From Acanthochromis polyacanthus (Eukaryota; Chordata; Actinopteri; Pomacentridae): a DNA stretch of 64,000 nucleotides. Of this stretch, positions 45,440 to 58,080 are shown piece after piece (within the stretch, counting starts at the first letter, position 1; each line of letters opens with the position of its first letter). The position numbers were made by a program, and so were the translations under genes. The DNA is taken from NCBI RefSeq assembly GCF_021347895.1, contig NC_067135.1:496001-560000 (forward strand), read 5' to 3'. Below the pieces are notes generated by a model. The model worked only from the letters and a program-made list of their open reading frames with translations. It searched no databases and was not told where the DNA came from.

Positions 45440-47435
45440 CTGGTTCAGTCTGGTGTTTATCCTGGTTCAGTCTGGTGTTTGTCCTGGTTAGATCTGGTGT
45501 TTATCCTGGTTAGGTCTGGTGTTTATCCTGATTAGGTCTGGTGTTTATCCTGATTAGGTCTGGTGTTTATCCCGGTTAGGTCTGGTGTTTATCCAGGTTA
45601 GGTCTGGTGTTTATCCTGATTAGGTCTGATGTTTATCCTGGTTAGGTTTGGTGATTATCCCGGTTAGGTCTGGTGTTTATCCCGGTTAGGTCTGGTGTTT
45701 ATCCCGGTTAGGTCTGGTGTTTATCCTGGTTAGGTCTGGTGTTTATCCCGGTTAGGTCTGGTGTTTATCCCGGTTAGGTCTGGTGTTTATCCCGGTTAGG
45801 TCTGGTGTTTATCCCGGTTAGGTCTGGTGTTTATCCCGATTAGGTCTGGTGTTTATCCTGGTTAGGTTTGGTGTTTATCCCGGTTAGGTCTGGTGTTTAT
45901 CCTGGTTAGGTCTGATGTTTATCCTGGTTAGGTCTGGTGTTTATCCTGATTAGGTTTGGTGTTTATCCCGGTTAGGTCTGGTGTTTATCCTGGTTAGGTC
46001 TGGTGTTTATCCTGGTTAGGTCTGGTGTTTATCCTGATTAGGTTTGGTGATTATCCCGGTTAGGTCTGGTGTTTATCCCGGTTAGGTCTGGTGTTTATCC
46101 TGGTTAGGTCTGGTGTTTATCCTGATTAGGTCTGGTGTTTATCCTGGTTAGGTCTGATGTTTATCCCGGTTAGGTCTGGTGTTTATCCCGGTTAGGTCTG
46201 GTGTTTATCCCGGTTAGGTCTGGTGTTTATCCCGGTTAGGTCTGGTGTTTATCCTGGTTAGGTCTGGTGTTTATCCCGGTTAGGTCTGGTGTTTATCCCG
46301 GTTAGGTCTGATGTTTATCCTGGTTAGGTCTGATGTTTATCCTGGTTAGGTCTGGTGTTTATCCCGGTTAGGTCTGGTGTTTATCCCGGTTAGGTCTGGT
46401 GTTTATCCCGGTTAGGTCTGGTGTTTATCCTGGTTAGGTCTGGTGTTTATCCCGGTTAGGTCTGGTGTTTATCCCGGTTAGGTCTGGTGTTTATCCCGGT
46501 TAGGTCTGGTGTTTATCCCGGTTAGGTCTGGTGTTTATCCCGGTTAGGTCTGGTGTTTATCCCGGTTAGGTCTGGTGTTTATCCCGGTTAGGTCTGGTGT
46601 TTATCCTGGTTAGGTCTGGTGTTTATCCCGGTTAGGTCTGGTGTTTATCCCGGTTAGGTCTGGTGTTTATCCCGGTTAGGTCTGGTGTTTATCCTGGTTA
46701 GGTCTGGTGTTTATCCCGGTTAGGTCTGGTGTTTATCCCGGTTAGGTCTGGTGTTTATCCCGGTTAGGTCTGGTGTTTATCCTGGTTAGGTCTGGTGTTT
46801 ATCCTGGTTAGGTCTGGTGTTTATCCCGGTTAGGTCTGGTGTTTATCCTGGTTAGGTCTGGTGTTTATCCCGGTTAGGTCTGGTGTTTATCCCGGTTAGG
46901 TCTGGTGTTTATCCCGGTTAGGTCTGGTGTTTATCCTGGTTAGGTCTGGTGTTTATCCCGGTTAGGTCTGGTGTTTATCCTGATTAGGTCTGATGTTTAT
47001 CCTGGTTAGGTCTGGTGTTTATCCTGATTAGGTCTGATGTTTATCCTGGTTAGGTCTGGTGTTTATCCCGGTTAGGTCTGGTGTTTATCCTGGTTAGGTC
47101 TGGTGTTTATCCTGATTAGGTCTGATGTTTATCCTGGTTAGGTCTGGTGTTTATCCTGATTAGGTCTGATGTTTATCCTGGTTAGGTCTGGTGTTTATCC
47201 CGGTTAGGTCTGGTGTTTATCCTGGTTAGGTCTATTGTTTATCCCGGTTAGGTCTGGTGTTTATCCCGGTTAGGTCTATTGTTTATCCCGGTTAGGTCTG
47301 GTGTTTATCCCGGTTAGGTCTGGTGTTTATCCTGGTTAGGTCTGGTGTTTATCCCGGTTAGGTCTGGTGTTTATCCTGATTAGGTCTGATGTTTATCCCG
47401 GTTAGGTTTGGGGATTATCCTGGTTAGGTCTGGTG
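45440..47435. repeat. 22-bp minisatellite, ~90 copies
   Basis: Tandem TCTGGTGTTTATCCYGGTTA plus GG, where Y is T or C, with GATTAGG and GATGTTT variants. About 2 kb with very low divergence in places. Lies in the dlg4 intron before the KYRYQ exon. Two short TTAGGGTTAGGG-like strings follow near 47494-47507. Confidence 0.98.
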
Positions 47436-47511
47436 ACCCACAGTAACACACACTACTGTTATAGAACACACACACAGTAACACACACTACTGTTAGGGTT
47501 AGGGTCAGTTT

Positions 47512-48350
47512 TTAGTTAGTTAGTTTTCTTCCCCTCACTGTGGATCTTAGTCGCAGGCTGGATGTTATGAGGTTGTTTTGGCGGCATCTCAAGTTAAATC
47601 GTAACTGGTTTCTATAGTCTGCAATTTTCCTCGCTGTCCTTTCATACTCCTGCACTACGCTGAGGGTGTTCCTCCCACAGTGTTTAGCAAGATGTCTGTG
47701 TAGGTTCTCATTCATCCAAGTCATCATTATTTTTTTAGAGTGTGAAACCTCACAAAGGTTTAATAGCTGAGGCAACCCCAACCACCACCAGAACTGAAGA
47801 AGCCTCTTGGATGAGAGGTGAAACGTCTTCAAGGAACTTTCTTAAAGTTCAGTGGATTGATTTAAACTACTTTGGATAACCATGACCTGGATGAATGAGA
47901 ACCTACACAGACATCTTGCTAAACACTTTGATCCCATATGTGTCTGGTGTGTCTGAAAAACTGAGGAGGATTTTCAACAAACAGCAGATCCCTGTCTTTT
48001 TTAAGCCAAATAAAACATCATCTTTCACCATTTTACAATCAGGTCCTTTCAAAACTCCCCAAAAGAACGACTCAGCAGACTCATGCTCATGACCACTATT
48101 AGCACACGAGGGCTCAGTGACATCTGTGCATTTCAACGACCCCCACCGATACTCACAACGACCATCGTTGAGTAGTCAGATGAGTTTTGGTATCGGTCAT
48201 TGGAATAATAGCCCTGGACACACCTCACAGAGGTTTAAAAGCTGAGGCAACACCAACCACCACCAGAACTGAAGAAGCCTCTTGGATGAGAGGTGAAACG
48301 TCTTCAAGGAACTTTCTTAAGTCCAGTGGATTGATTTAACAACTTTGGTT
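47512..48350 (-). pseudogene. Penelope-like retroelement fragments
   Basis: The minus frame 47832-47512 contains QEYERTARKIADYRNQLRFN and LRCRQNNLITSSLRL, resembling the N-terminal region of Penelope-like ORFs in fish. The plus frame 47895-48092 contains LIPYVSGVSEKLRRIFNKQQ and IPVFFKPN, which resembles the linker between RT and GIY-YIG in the same family. The sequence GAAGAAGCCTCTTGGATGAG with AGGTGAAACGTCTTCAAGGA occurs twice (about 47793 and 48268), as in the direct terminal repeats of Penelope elements. All pieces are short and broken. Class assignment is from pattern memory. Confidence 0.55.
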
Positions 48351-48404
48351 AACAGCTAATGCTACCAGCTAATGCTAACAGCGTGTCAATCTGTGTCTCT
48401 GCAG

Positions 48405-48530
48405 AAGTATCGTTACCAAGACGATGAGACTCCGCCTGTCGACCCCAGCCCCGGTCACATGACCCACGGACGCAGCACCGAGCTGAGCCACGCACACCTG
48501 GACGGATACACACATCCCGCCGCGCTCACC
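48405..48530 (+). CDS. dlg4: dlg4 shared exon (KYRYQ exon)
   Basis: 126 bases, phase 0 at both ends; acceptor TCTCTGCAG, donor GTACGT. Encodes KYRYQDDETPPVDPSPGH, matching KYRYQDEDTPPLEHSPAH of PSD-95, followed by a divergent tail THGRSTELSHAHLDGY. Both the alpha (41226) and beta (40662) leaders join it in frame. The IVNTDTLEAPGY-like segment seen in mammalian PSD-95 was not found between here and the PDZ1 exon. Confidence 0.93.
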
Positions 48531-49056
48531 GTACGTACAAACACACACACTGCTCAGGGAACTGCACCTCCCAGTATGAACCTGTTTCCTAGGGAACGCC
48601 TTTAACAGACACTGGGAAGGTCTGAGTAGGTCTAAAGGGTCCTTATAAAGGTCTGAGGAAGTTTAAAGGGTCCTGATAAAGGTCTGAGGAGGTTTGTGGA
48701 GGTTGTAAGGGTCCTTGAGAGCATCTGATTGGTCATGAGGGAGGTTCTAAGGGTCCTAGAGAAGGCCTTTAGGACTGGATGTGCTTCAGTTTGTTTTTCT
48801 GGTCTTAAAAGTTGTGTTGAGCGGAAATATTTTAACTTCTATGAAACTGAATCTCAGTAACGGAGACGTTTCTAAAGATTAAAAGAACCAGAATCCAGAC
48901 GCACTTCTCTATCTGACCAGCAGGAGGCAGCAGAACACAGTCTGAGATCATATATGTGTGTTTATATATTATATGTGTGTATTTTATATATGTATGTGTG
49001 CGTTTGTATTATATATATGTGCATTTTTATGTAATATATACATATGTGTGTATTTA
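48531..49056. other. dlg4 intron start, ending in TA/TG-rich DNA
   Basis: No exon recognised. TATATG-rich sequence from about 48950 is where the second Tc1 element and the hairpin at 50705 have inserted. Confidence 0.4.
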
Positions 49057-50682
49057 CAGTGCCTATCATAAGTATTCACCCCCTTTGATGTTTCACCCTT
49101 TTATTGCTTTCATAAATCAATCATGGTCAATAAAATATGGCTTTTTTAACAAAAAAAAATTATTGGAAAAAACTCTTTAATGTCAAAGTGAAAACAGATT
49201 TCTATAAAATAATGTTAATGAAAGAAAATTATATAAATGAAAATAATTGTTTGCATAATTATTCACCCCCTTTTTAATTTAATGCTCTAATTCAATAGAG
49301 GTCCATCAGATTGTTGCCAATAGTCTCACAATTAGTGAAATGAAGATCACCTGAGTGGTGTGGGTGTGTTTCAAGTGATTGAGTTGTAAAACAGCTGTCT
49401 GAAGGGTCCAGAGAGTGGTTGATCAGTATTCCTGGCTACCATTACACCATGAAGACAGAAGAACACTCTAAGCAACTCAGGGAAAGGGTTATTGAGAAGT
49501 ACAATTCAGGGGATGGTTACAAAAACATTTCCAAGGCACTGAACATCCCCCAGAGTTCAGTGAAATCAATTATCAAGAAATGGAAGGAATATGGCACTTG
49601 TGTGAATCTGCCTAGATCAGGCCGCCCTCGTAAACTGAGTGACCTACAAGTAGGAGACTAGTGAGAGAAGCCACCAAGACCCCTACAACTACTCTGAAGG
49701 AGTTACAAGCTTCAGCTGCTGAGATGGGAGAGACTGTGCATGTAGCAACTGCTGCCCGGGTTCTTCACCGGTCAAAGCTTTATGGGAGAGTGGCAATGAG
49801 AAAGCCACTGTTGAAGAAAAGTCATATTAGATCTGGACTAGAGTTTGCCAAAAAGCACGTGGAAGACTCCATGGTCAAGTGGAAGAAGATTCTTTGGTCT
49901 GATGAGACCAAAATTGAGCTTTTTGGCCATCAGACAAGACGTCATGTTTGGAGGAAACCAAACACTGGACATCCCCAAAAACACACCATCCCCACTGTGA
50001 AGCATGGTGGTGGCAGCATCATGCTGTGGGGATGTTTCTCAGCAACTGGACCTGGAAGGCTTGTAAAGATAGAGGGCAGAATGAATGCTGCAAAATACAC
50101 TGAAATCCTGGGGGACAATCTTTTTCAGTCTGCAAGAGAACTACGTCTTGGGAGAAGATTTATTTTCCAGCAAGACAATGATCCAAAACATACTGCAAAA
50201 GCTACACAGGAATGGTTAAAAAAGAACCAGGTAAATGTTCTGGAGTGGCCGAGTCAAAGCCCAGACCTCAATCCTATAGAGAATTTGTGGTTGGACTTGA
50301 AAAGGGCTGTTCATGCCCGATACCCACACAACCTGACAGAGCTTGAGCAGTTTTGCAAAGAAGAATGGAGCAAAATTGCAGTGGTCAGATGTGCAGACTG
50401 ACTGAGACCTATCCACACAGACTCACTGCTGTGATTGCAGCCAAAGGTGATCTACTAAATACTGACTTGAAGGGGGGGAATAATTATGCAAACAATTATT
50501 TTCATTTATATTATTTTCTTTCATTAACATTACTTTATAGAAATCTGTTTTCACTTTGACATTAAAGAGATTTTTCCAATATTTTTTTGTTAAAAAAGCT
50601 AAATTTTATTGACCATGATTGATTTATGAAAGCAATAAAAGGGTAAAACATCAAAGGGGGTGAAGACTGATGATAGGCACTG
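49057..50682 (+). mobile_element. Second Tc1-like transposon, inactive copy
   Basis: Ends CAGTGCCTATCATAAGTATT and the complementary GATGATAGGCACTG, flanked by TA (49055-49056 and 50683-50684). Inverted repeats are about 190-210 bp, including CACCCCCTTTGATGTTT. It belongs to a different Tc1 subfamily from the 13211 element. Confidence 0.95.
49449..50500 (+). pseudogene. Tc1-like transposase with frameshifts
   Basis: Frame 1 (ATG 49449) encodes the helix-turn-helix region to LPRSGRPRKLSD and then hits a stop at 49659. The next frame carries REATKTPTTTLKELQASAAE, the first Asp in LWSDETKIELFG, the second in [13 protein letters not shown] and the Glu in [12 protein letters not shown] second frameshift near 50395 separates the C-terminal PHRLTAVIAAKG. 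The catalytic triad survives but the protein cannot be made as one chain. Confidence 0.95.
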
Positions 50683-50704
50683 TATATATTATGTGTGTGT
50701 GTTT

Positions 50705-50834
50705 ATATATATGTCACAGTAGAGATGGCAATTCAGTAGAATTGGCAATTCTCCTAGTAGAGATTGTGATTGGCATCTCTACTAGGAGAATTGCCAGTTC
50801 TACTGAATTGCCATCTCTACTGTGACATATATAT
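50705..50834. repeat. 130-bp near-perfect hairpin (60-bp arms)
   Basis: 50705-50764 and 50775-50834 are reverse complements over 60 bases with one mismatch, around a 10-base loop TGTGATTGGC. The arms begin ATATATATGTCACAGTAGAG. It sits in TA-rich DNA just after the second Tc1 element. It may be a tiny TA-inserting MITE or a transcribed hairpin. Confidence 0.95.
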
Positions 50835-51560
50835 TATATACATGTGTTCATATGTTATATGTGTGTCTATATGTTATATATGTGTGTTTTTATGTGAGTG
50901 TGTTTTTCTAGTTCTTGTGATCTCCAGCCTGTCTCTGTTTGCTGTCAGTTCTTCAGGGAGTGTTTGACATCCATGAGAAAGTTGTAAGTTGAATATGAGA
51001 AGGTTCTGGTGGTCTGTCAGGTTGGATCTCTGGTCTGGTTCCAGCTCTGAAAGGTCTTCAGTGAGGTTCTGTAGGTTTAGAGGTACATGTTTGTAAAGAG
51101 GTCTGAGAAGATCCTAAAGAAGTTCTTTGTGTTCTTAAATGGAAAGGTTCAAGATGCTTTATGTCCCTGTGAGTAGGTTCTAGAAGTCCATGAGGAGGTT
51201 CTTCATGGTTCTAGGACTCCTTCATGAAGCATACATAGTTCTCAAGCAGATCTCAGAGCCCTTGATGTGGATCCACCCTAGTTCTGTGAAGAGAAGAACT
51301 TTCTGATGGAAGGGGTTTGTATGTTCTGCAGAATTATGACTTCCTCTGGTTAATGGAATACTGTAGAACATGAAAAAACTTCCGTTGTTGTGAAGAAGAG
51401 CTTCAGCAAGGTTCTAAACTGAATGTCGTTAATTAAAGTTCCATAGCTGGAACCTGTACAAGTTAGCAACTAAAATGAAGCAACACTGTGGAGGAAAAAA
51501 AGATTTTTATCTAAATTTATTAAACTATTAAGCTAGTAATAACAACTACTAACTAACAAT
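50835..51560. other. dlg4 intron, no feature recognised
   Basis: Loosely repetitive AGGTTCT phrases; no exon or element recognised. Confidence 0.4.
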
Positions 51561-53570
51561 AGCACACTATTACACACTATGGCACACTGTAAGACACTAT
51601 AACACACTATAACACACTATGGCACACTATAACACACTATAACACACTATTACACACTATGGCACACTATAACACACTATTACACACTATGGCACACTAT
51701 TACACACTATAACAAACTATTACACACTATGGCACACTATAACACACTATTACACACTATGGCACACTACAACACACTACAACACACTATAACACACTAT
51801 GACACACTATTACACACTATTACATACTATTACACACTATTACACACTATAACACACTATTACACACTATTACACACTATAACACACTATTACACACTAT
51901 AACACACAATAACACACTACAACACACTATTACACACTATTACATACTATTACACACTATGGCACACTATAACACACTATAACACACTATGACACACTAT
52001 TACACACTATTACATACTATTACACACTATAACACACTATAACACACTATGACACACTATTACACACTATTACATACTATTACACACTATTACACACTAT
52101 AACACACTATTACACACTATTACACACTATAACACACTATTACACACTATGGCACACTATAACACACTATTACACACTATGACACACTATTACACACTAT
52201 GGCACACTATAACACACTATAACACACTATGACACACTATTACACACTATTACATACTATTACACACTATAACACACTATAACACACTATGACACACTAT
52301 TACACACTATTACATACTATTACACACTATTACACACTATAACACACTATTACACACTATTACACACTATAACACACTATTACACACAATAACACACTAC
52401 AACACACTATTACACACAATAACACACTATAACACACTATTACACACTATTACACACTATAACACACTATTGCACACTATAACACACTATTACACACTAT
52501 AACACACAATAACACACTACAACACACTATTACACACAATAACACACTACAACACACTATTACACACAATAACACACTATAACACACTATTACATACTAT
52601 TACACACTATTACACACAATAACACACTATAACACACTATTACACACAATAACACACTATTACACAGTATTACACACTATTACACACTATAACACACTAT
52701 AACACACTATTACACACTATAACACACTATTACACACTATAACACACAATAACACACTACAACACACTATTACACACTATTACATACTATTACACACTAT
52801 GGCACACTATAACACACTATAACACACTATGACACACTATTACACACTATTACATACTATTACACACTATAACACACTATAACACACTATGACACACTAT
52901 TACACACTATTACATACTATTACACACTATTACACACTATAACACACTATTACACACTATTACACACTATAACACACTATTACACACTATGGCACACTAT
53001 AACACACTATTACACACTATGGCACACTATTACACACTATGGCACACTATAACACACTATAACACACTATGACACACTACAACACACTATAACACACTAT
53101 AACACACTATGACACACTATTACACACTATTACATACTATTACACACTATAACACACTATAACACACTATGACACACTATTACACACTATTACATACTAT
53201 TACACACTATTACACACTATAACACACTATTACACACTATTACACACTATAACACACTATTACACACAATAACACACTATAACACACTATTGCACACTAT
53301 AACACACTATTACACACTATAAAACACAATAACACACTACAACACACTATTACACACAATAACACACTATAACACACTATTACATACTATTACACACTAT
53401 TACACACAATAACACACTATAACACACTATTACACACAATAACACACTATTACACACTACAACACACTATTACATACTATTACACACAATAACACACTAT
53501 TACACAGTATTACACACTATTACACACTATAACACACTACAACGCACTATTACACACTATAACACACTAT
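51561..53570. repeat. 10-bp satellite (TTACACACTA), left block
   Basis: About 200 units of a 10-bp motif, WNACACACTA, with longer-period variant patterns (for example TTACATACTA and GGCACACTA recurring in the same order). Interrupted by an L2 LINE. Confidence 0.98.
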
Positions 53571-55979
53571 AATTCAATTCAATTCAATTCAATTTTATTT
53601 ATATAGCATCAATTACAGTCAACTCGTCTCAAGACGCTTTACAGAACCCATATGCCTGACCCCCAGAGCAAGCCCAAAGGTGACAGTGGCAGGAAAACAC
53701 CCTTTTAACAGGGAAGAAACCTCGAGCAGAACCCGGCTCTATATAGGGGGGACCCATCTGCCTGCTGGCCGGGGGGGTTGAGAAGGACAGAAGAGGGCAA
53801 GGGGGAGGGATGGGAGAAGAGGGAGGGGTGGGAAAGCAAGAAAACACAACACACATTTGGATACATGCATGACAGGATATGTGACACAGACAAAGTATAA
53901 GCTAACATTGAAAACTGACTCATAGTTTACTCTGATGATGTACGGCTCTGACATTAAACATACTCCATATATAGCTAGCAGTAAAATTCAAACAGTATGT
54001 AAGTTAGCATAACAGTATAGTGAAGGCGATGCAGAGTTGACTGGTGGAAAAAGGGAGTTGGAAGCAGAGGGCTGGAGGAAGGTCAGCGGCAGCATCCCAC
54101 AGTGGACATGATGGAGACTGGACCAGCTGGTGGAACATCAACCACAGATCTGAAGCATCCAGCTCTGGGACCAGGGACACTCGGAGAAATAGCACAGGGG
54201 CAAACAGAGTGAATGTACTGCAATAATGGTATACATATTAAATGTAAAGGTAGATAGAGAAGGGCTCAGTGCGTCAAGAAAAGTCCCCCAGCAGCCTATA
54301 GGCCTATAGCAGCATGACTAGAGGCAGAACGAAGGGACGTCCAAGAGGGAGTCAGCTGTGCAATGAAGACACAAGCCGAACCCCTGTGGGTCACCCAGTC
54401 AGCCCCAACTATAAGATTTGTCAAAAAGGAACGTTTTAAGCCTGGTCTTAAAAAAAGAGAGGGTGTCTGCCTCCCGAACCCAAACTGGGAGCAGGTTCCA
54501 CAGGAGAGGAGCTGATAACTGAAGGCTCTGCCTCCCATTCTACTTTTAGAAATTCTAGGAACAACAAGTAAGCCTGCAGCTTGAGAGCGAAGAGTTCTAC
54601 TAGGATAATAAGGTACTATCAGATCTTTAAGATATGATGGAGATTGGTTATTAAGAGCTTTATATGTCAGAAGAAGGATTTTAAATTCTATTCTGGATTT
54701 AACAGGAAGCCAGTGAAGAGAAGCAAGTATAGGGGAAATATGATCTCTTTTGCTAACTCCTGTCAGTACTCTGGCAGCAGCGTTTTGGATCAACTGTAGA
54801 TGTTTGAGAGAGCTATTTGGACAACCCGATAATAAGGAATTGCAAAAGTCAAGCCTGGAAGTAACAAAAGCATGAACTAGTTTTTCTGCATCACTCTGAG
54901 ACAGAATGTTCCTGATTTTTACAATATTACGCAGGTGAAAAAAGGAAGTCCTACAGACTTGCTTTATGTGTGAGTTAAAGGACATGTCCTGGTCAAAAAT
55001 AACTCCAAGATTCCTCACAGTAGTACTGGAGGCCAATGTGATGCCGTCCAGAGTAACTATTTGCTTTGAAAGCGAGTTTCTAAGATGTTTGGGGCCAAAT
55101 ACAATGACTTCAGTTTTGTCTGAATTTAGCAGTAGGAAGTTAAAAGTCATCCAGGTTTTAATGTCCTTAAGACAATCTTGCAGTCTAGCTAACTGATCAG
55201 TTTCATCTGGCTTCATAGATAAATACAGTTGTGTGTCATCTGCATAACAATGGAAGTTAATATAATGCTTCCTAATAATATTGCCTAAAGGAAGCATGTA
55301 TAATGTGAAAAGTATCGGTCCTAAGACAGAACCCTGAGGAACTCCATGATTAACTTTAGTATGCTCAGAAGAGTTATTGTTGACATGCACAAACTGGAAC
55401 CTATCTGATAAGTAGGATTTAAACCAGTCCAGTGCTGTCCCTTTAATGCCAATTGAATGTTCTAGACGCTGTAATAAAATGTTGTGGTCGATTGTGTCAA
55501 ACGCTGCACTAAGATCTAACAAAACAAGTATAGAGACTAGTCCATTATCTGATGCTATGAGAAGGTCATTAGTAACTTTCACTAGAGCTGTTTCTGTGCT
55601 ATGATGCACTCTGAAGCCTGACTGAAACATTTCAAACAAATTATTCCTAAGTGTTCACATAATTGATTTGCAACTGTTCTTTCCAGAATTTTAGAGAGAA
55701 ATGGTAGGTTGGATATCGGTCTATAGTTAGCTAACACATCTGGATCTAAAGTGGGCTTTTTAAGCAAAGGTTTGATGACAGCAACCTTAAAAGCCTGTGG
55801 TACATAGCCTGTTACTAGAGAGAGATTAATCAGATCTAACATTGAAGAATTAATTAAAGGTAAAATCTCCTTGAAGAGTCTAGTTGGGATAGGATCTAAA
55901 AGACATGTTGATGGTTTGGATGTAGAAACTGTTGAAATGAGTTCAGAGAGACATATAGGAGTGAAGAATTCTAAAGATT
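53571..55979 (-). mobile_element. L2-type LINE, nearly complete ORF2 3' half
   Basis: A minus-strand LINE ending in (AATTC)n at 53571. The 5' end is truncated near 55979 within the satellite. The 3'UTR matches the copy at 30441-31210. It splits the 10-bp satellite, which continues on both sides with the same unit. Confidence 0.92.
54296..55842 (-). pseudogene. L2 reverse transcriptase, one frameshift
   Basis: Frame 55842-55660 has KPLLKKPTLDPDVLANYRPI and SNLPFLSKILERTVANQL (RT motifs 0-1). After a one-base break near 55640 the main 447-codon frame continues with [17 protein letters not shown], motif [18 protein letters not shown], motif [18 protein letters not shown] and motif [14 protein letters not shown]-terminal [17 protein letters not shown], [10 protein letters not shown] and [20 protein letters not shown] motifs are those of L2-group LINEs in fish. 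The N-terminal endonuclease is missing. One short lesion in 1.5 kb suggests a young copy. Its C-terminal end near 54300-54350 probably lies beyond another small shift. Confidence 0.92.
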
Positions 55980-57400
55980 CACACTACACACTATATATAT
56001 ATATAACACACTACAACGCACTATTACATACTATTACACACTATAACACACTATAACACACTATTACACACTATAACACACTATTACACACTATTACATA
56101 CTATTACACACTATAACACACTATAACACACTACAACGCACTATTGCACACTATTACACACTATAACACACTACAACGCACTATTACATACTATTACACA
56201 CAATAACACACTATTACACACTATTACACACAATAACACACTATTACACACTATTACACACTACAACACACTATAGCACACTATAACACACTATTACACA
56301 CTATAACACACTATTACACACTATTACACACTATAACACACTACAACGCACTATTACATACTATTACACACAATAACACACTATTACACACTACAACACA
56401 CTATTACACACTATTACACACAATAACACACTATTACACACTATTACACACTATAACACACTATTACACACTATTACATACTATTACACACAATAACACC
56501 CTATTACACACTATTACATACTATTACACACAATAACACACTATTACACACTATTACACACTATTACATACTATTACACACAATAACACACTATTACACA
56601 CTATTACACACTATTACATACTATTACACACAATAACACACTATTACACACTATTACATACTATTACACACTATAACACACTATAACACACTACAACGCA
56701 CTATTGCACACTATTACACACTATAACACACTACAACGCACTATTACATACTATTACACACAATAACACACTATTACACACTATTACACACAATAACACA
56801 CTATTACACACTATTACACACAATAACACACTATTACACACTATTACACACTACAACACACTATAGCACACTATAACACACTATTACACACTATAACACA
56901 CTATTACACACTATTACATACTATTACACACTATAACACACTATAACACACTACAACGCACTATTACATACTATTACACACAATAACACACTATTACACA
57001 CTACAACACACTATTACACACTATTACACACAATAACACACTATTACACACTATTACACACTATAACACACTATTACATACTATTACACACAATAACACC
57101 CTATTACACACTATTACATACTATTACACACAATAACACACTATTACACACTATTACACACTATTACATACTATTACACACAATAACACACTATTACACA
57201 CTATTACATACTATTACACACTATAACACACTATAACACACTACAACGCACTATTACACACTATTCCATACTATTACACACAATAACACACTATTACACA
57301 CTACAACGCACTATTACACACTATTACATACTATTACACACAATAACACACTATCACACACTACAACACACTACAACACACTATTACACACTATTACACA
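55980..57400. repeat. 10-bp satellite (TTACACACTA), right block
   Basis: Resumption of the array after the LINE; about 140 units. TACAACGCACTA variants are commoner here than in the left block. Confidence 0.98.
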
Positions 57401-57509
57401 GTGTGGGCTGAACTCTATCTGAATGTGATGGATTCTCATTGCTGTTTTGGCTGGCTGTTGCCATAGCAACGGTGAGGAGGGTCATGAGATGGGGAGGGAG
57501 TGTAACCAT

Positions 57510-57650
57510 AGCAACACTCTCTCCCTCTCTCTCTCTGTCTCCCTCTCTCTCTCTCTATCTCTCTATCTCTCTATCTCTCTTTCTCTCCCTCTCTATCTCC
57601 CTCTCTCTCTACCTCGCTCTTTCTACCTCTCTCCCCCTCCCCCCTCAGCA
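57510..57650. repeat. (CT)n-rich low complexity
   Basis: CTCTCTCTC runs that make Ser/Leu-rich open frames. It lies about 340 bases upstream of a candidate dlg4 first exon and may be part of that promoter. Confidence 0.85.
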
Positions 57651-57987
57651 GTGACATCACAGGGGGGAGGGGATTCCTTCCTAGAGGGAGGAGTGGTTGA
57701 GCGACATAGACATGTATTGGAGAGAGAGAGCAGTGGAGCGTGTAGAGAGAGAGAGAGGGGTGTTTGGACGATCGAGCGGAGGAGGAAGGAGGGATGACGG
57801 ATGTCCACATCTTTTCACATTTCTCTCCTTCATCAGGTCGTCCGTGTTGGTCCGTGTGTCTTCCAGCCATCCGTCATGCGTGTGCTGGTCGTTAGGTTGT
57901 CGCGGCAGCTAACGAGCTTAACGAGCAGCGTGTGTTGATGAATTATTCATGGTCGGGGCCTTTATGTAACGCTGCAGAGCTCCAGGG

Positions 57988-58077
57988 ATGTTTGTGTCGG
58001 TGTGGTACGCCAAGAAGATGGGCCGCAGATTCATCAACAACGTGAGGAGAGCCAAGAGGCAGCGGCAGAGGATGATG
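57988..58077 (+). CDS. dlg4: dlg4, candidate third alternative first exon (basic N-terminus)
   Basis: ATG at 57988 opens 30 codons beginning MFVSVWYAKKMGRRFINNVR and continuing with a strongly basic RAKRQRQRMM, then a good GTAAGA donor in phase 0. It can splice straight to the phase-0 exon at 63552, bypassing the KYRYQ exon. A hydrophobic/aromatic start followed by a basic stretch would favour membrane binding without palmitoyl cysteines. The region before it (57660-57987) is GC-richer, non-repetitive and contains stop codons in frame, as expected of a 5'UTR. I believe DLG-family genes (DLG2 in particular) use several such alternative starts but cannot confirm this exact peptide. Strand, phase, donor and position support it. 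Confidence 0.75.
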
Positions 58078-58080
58078 GTA

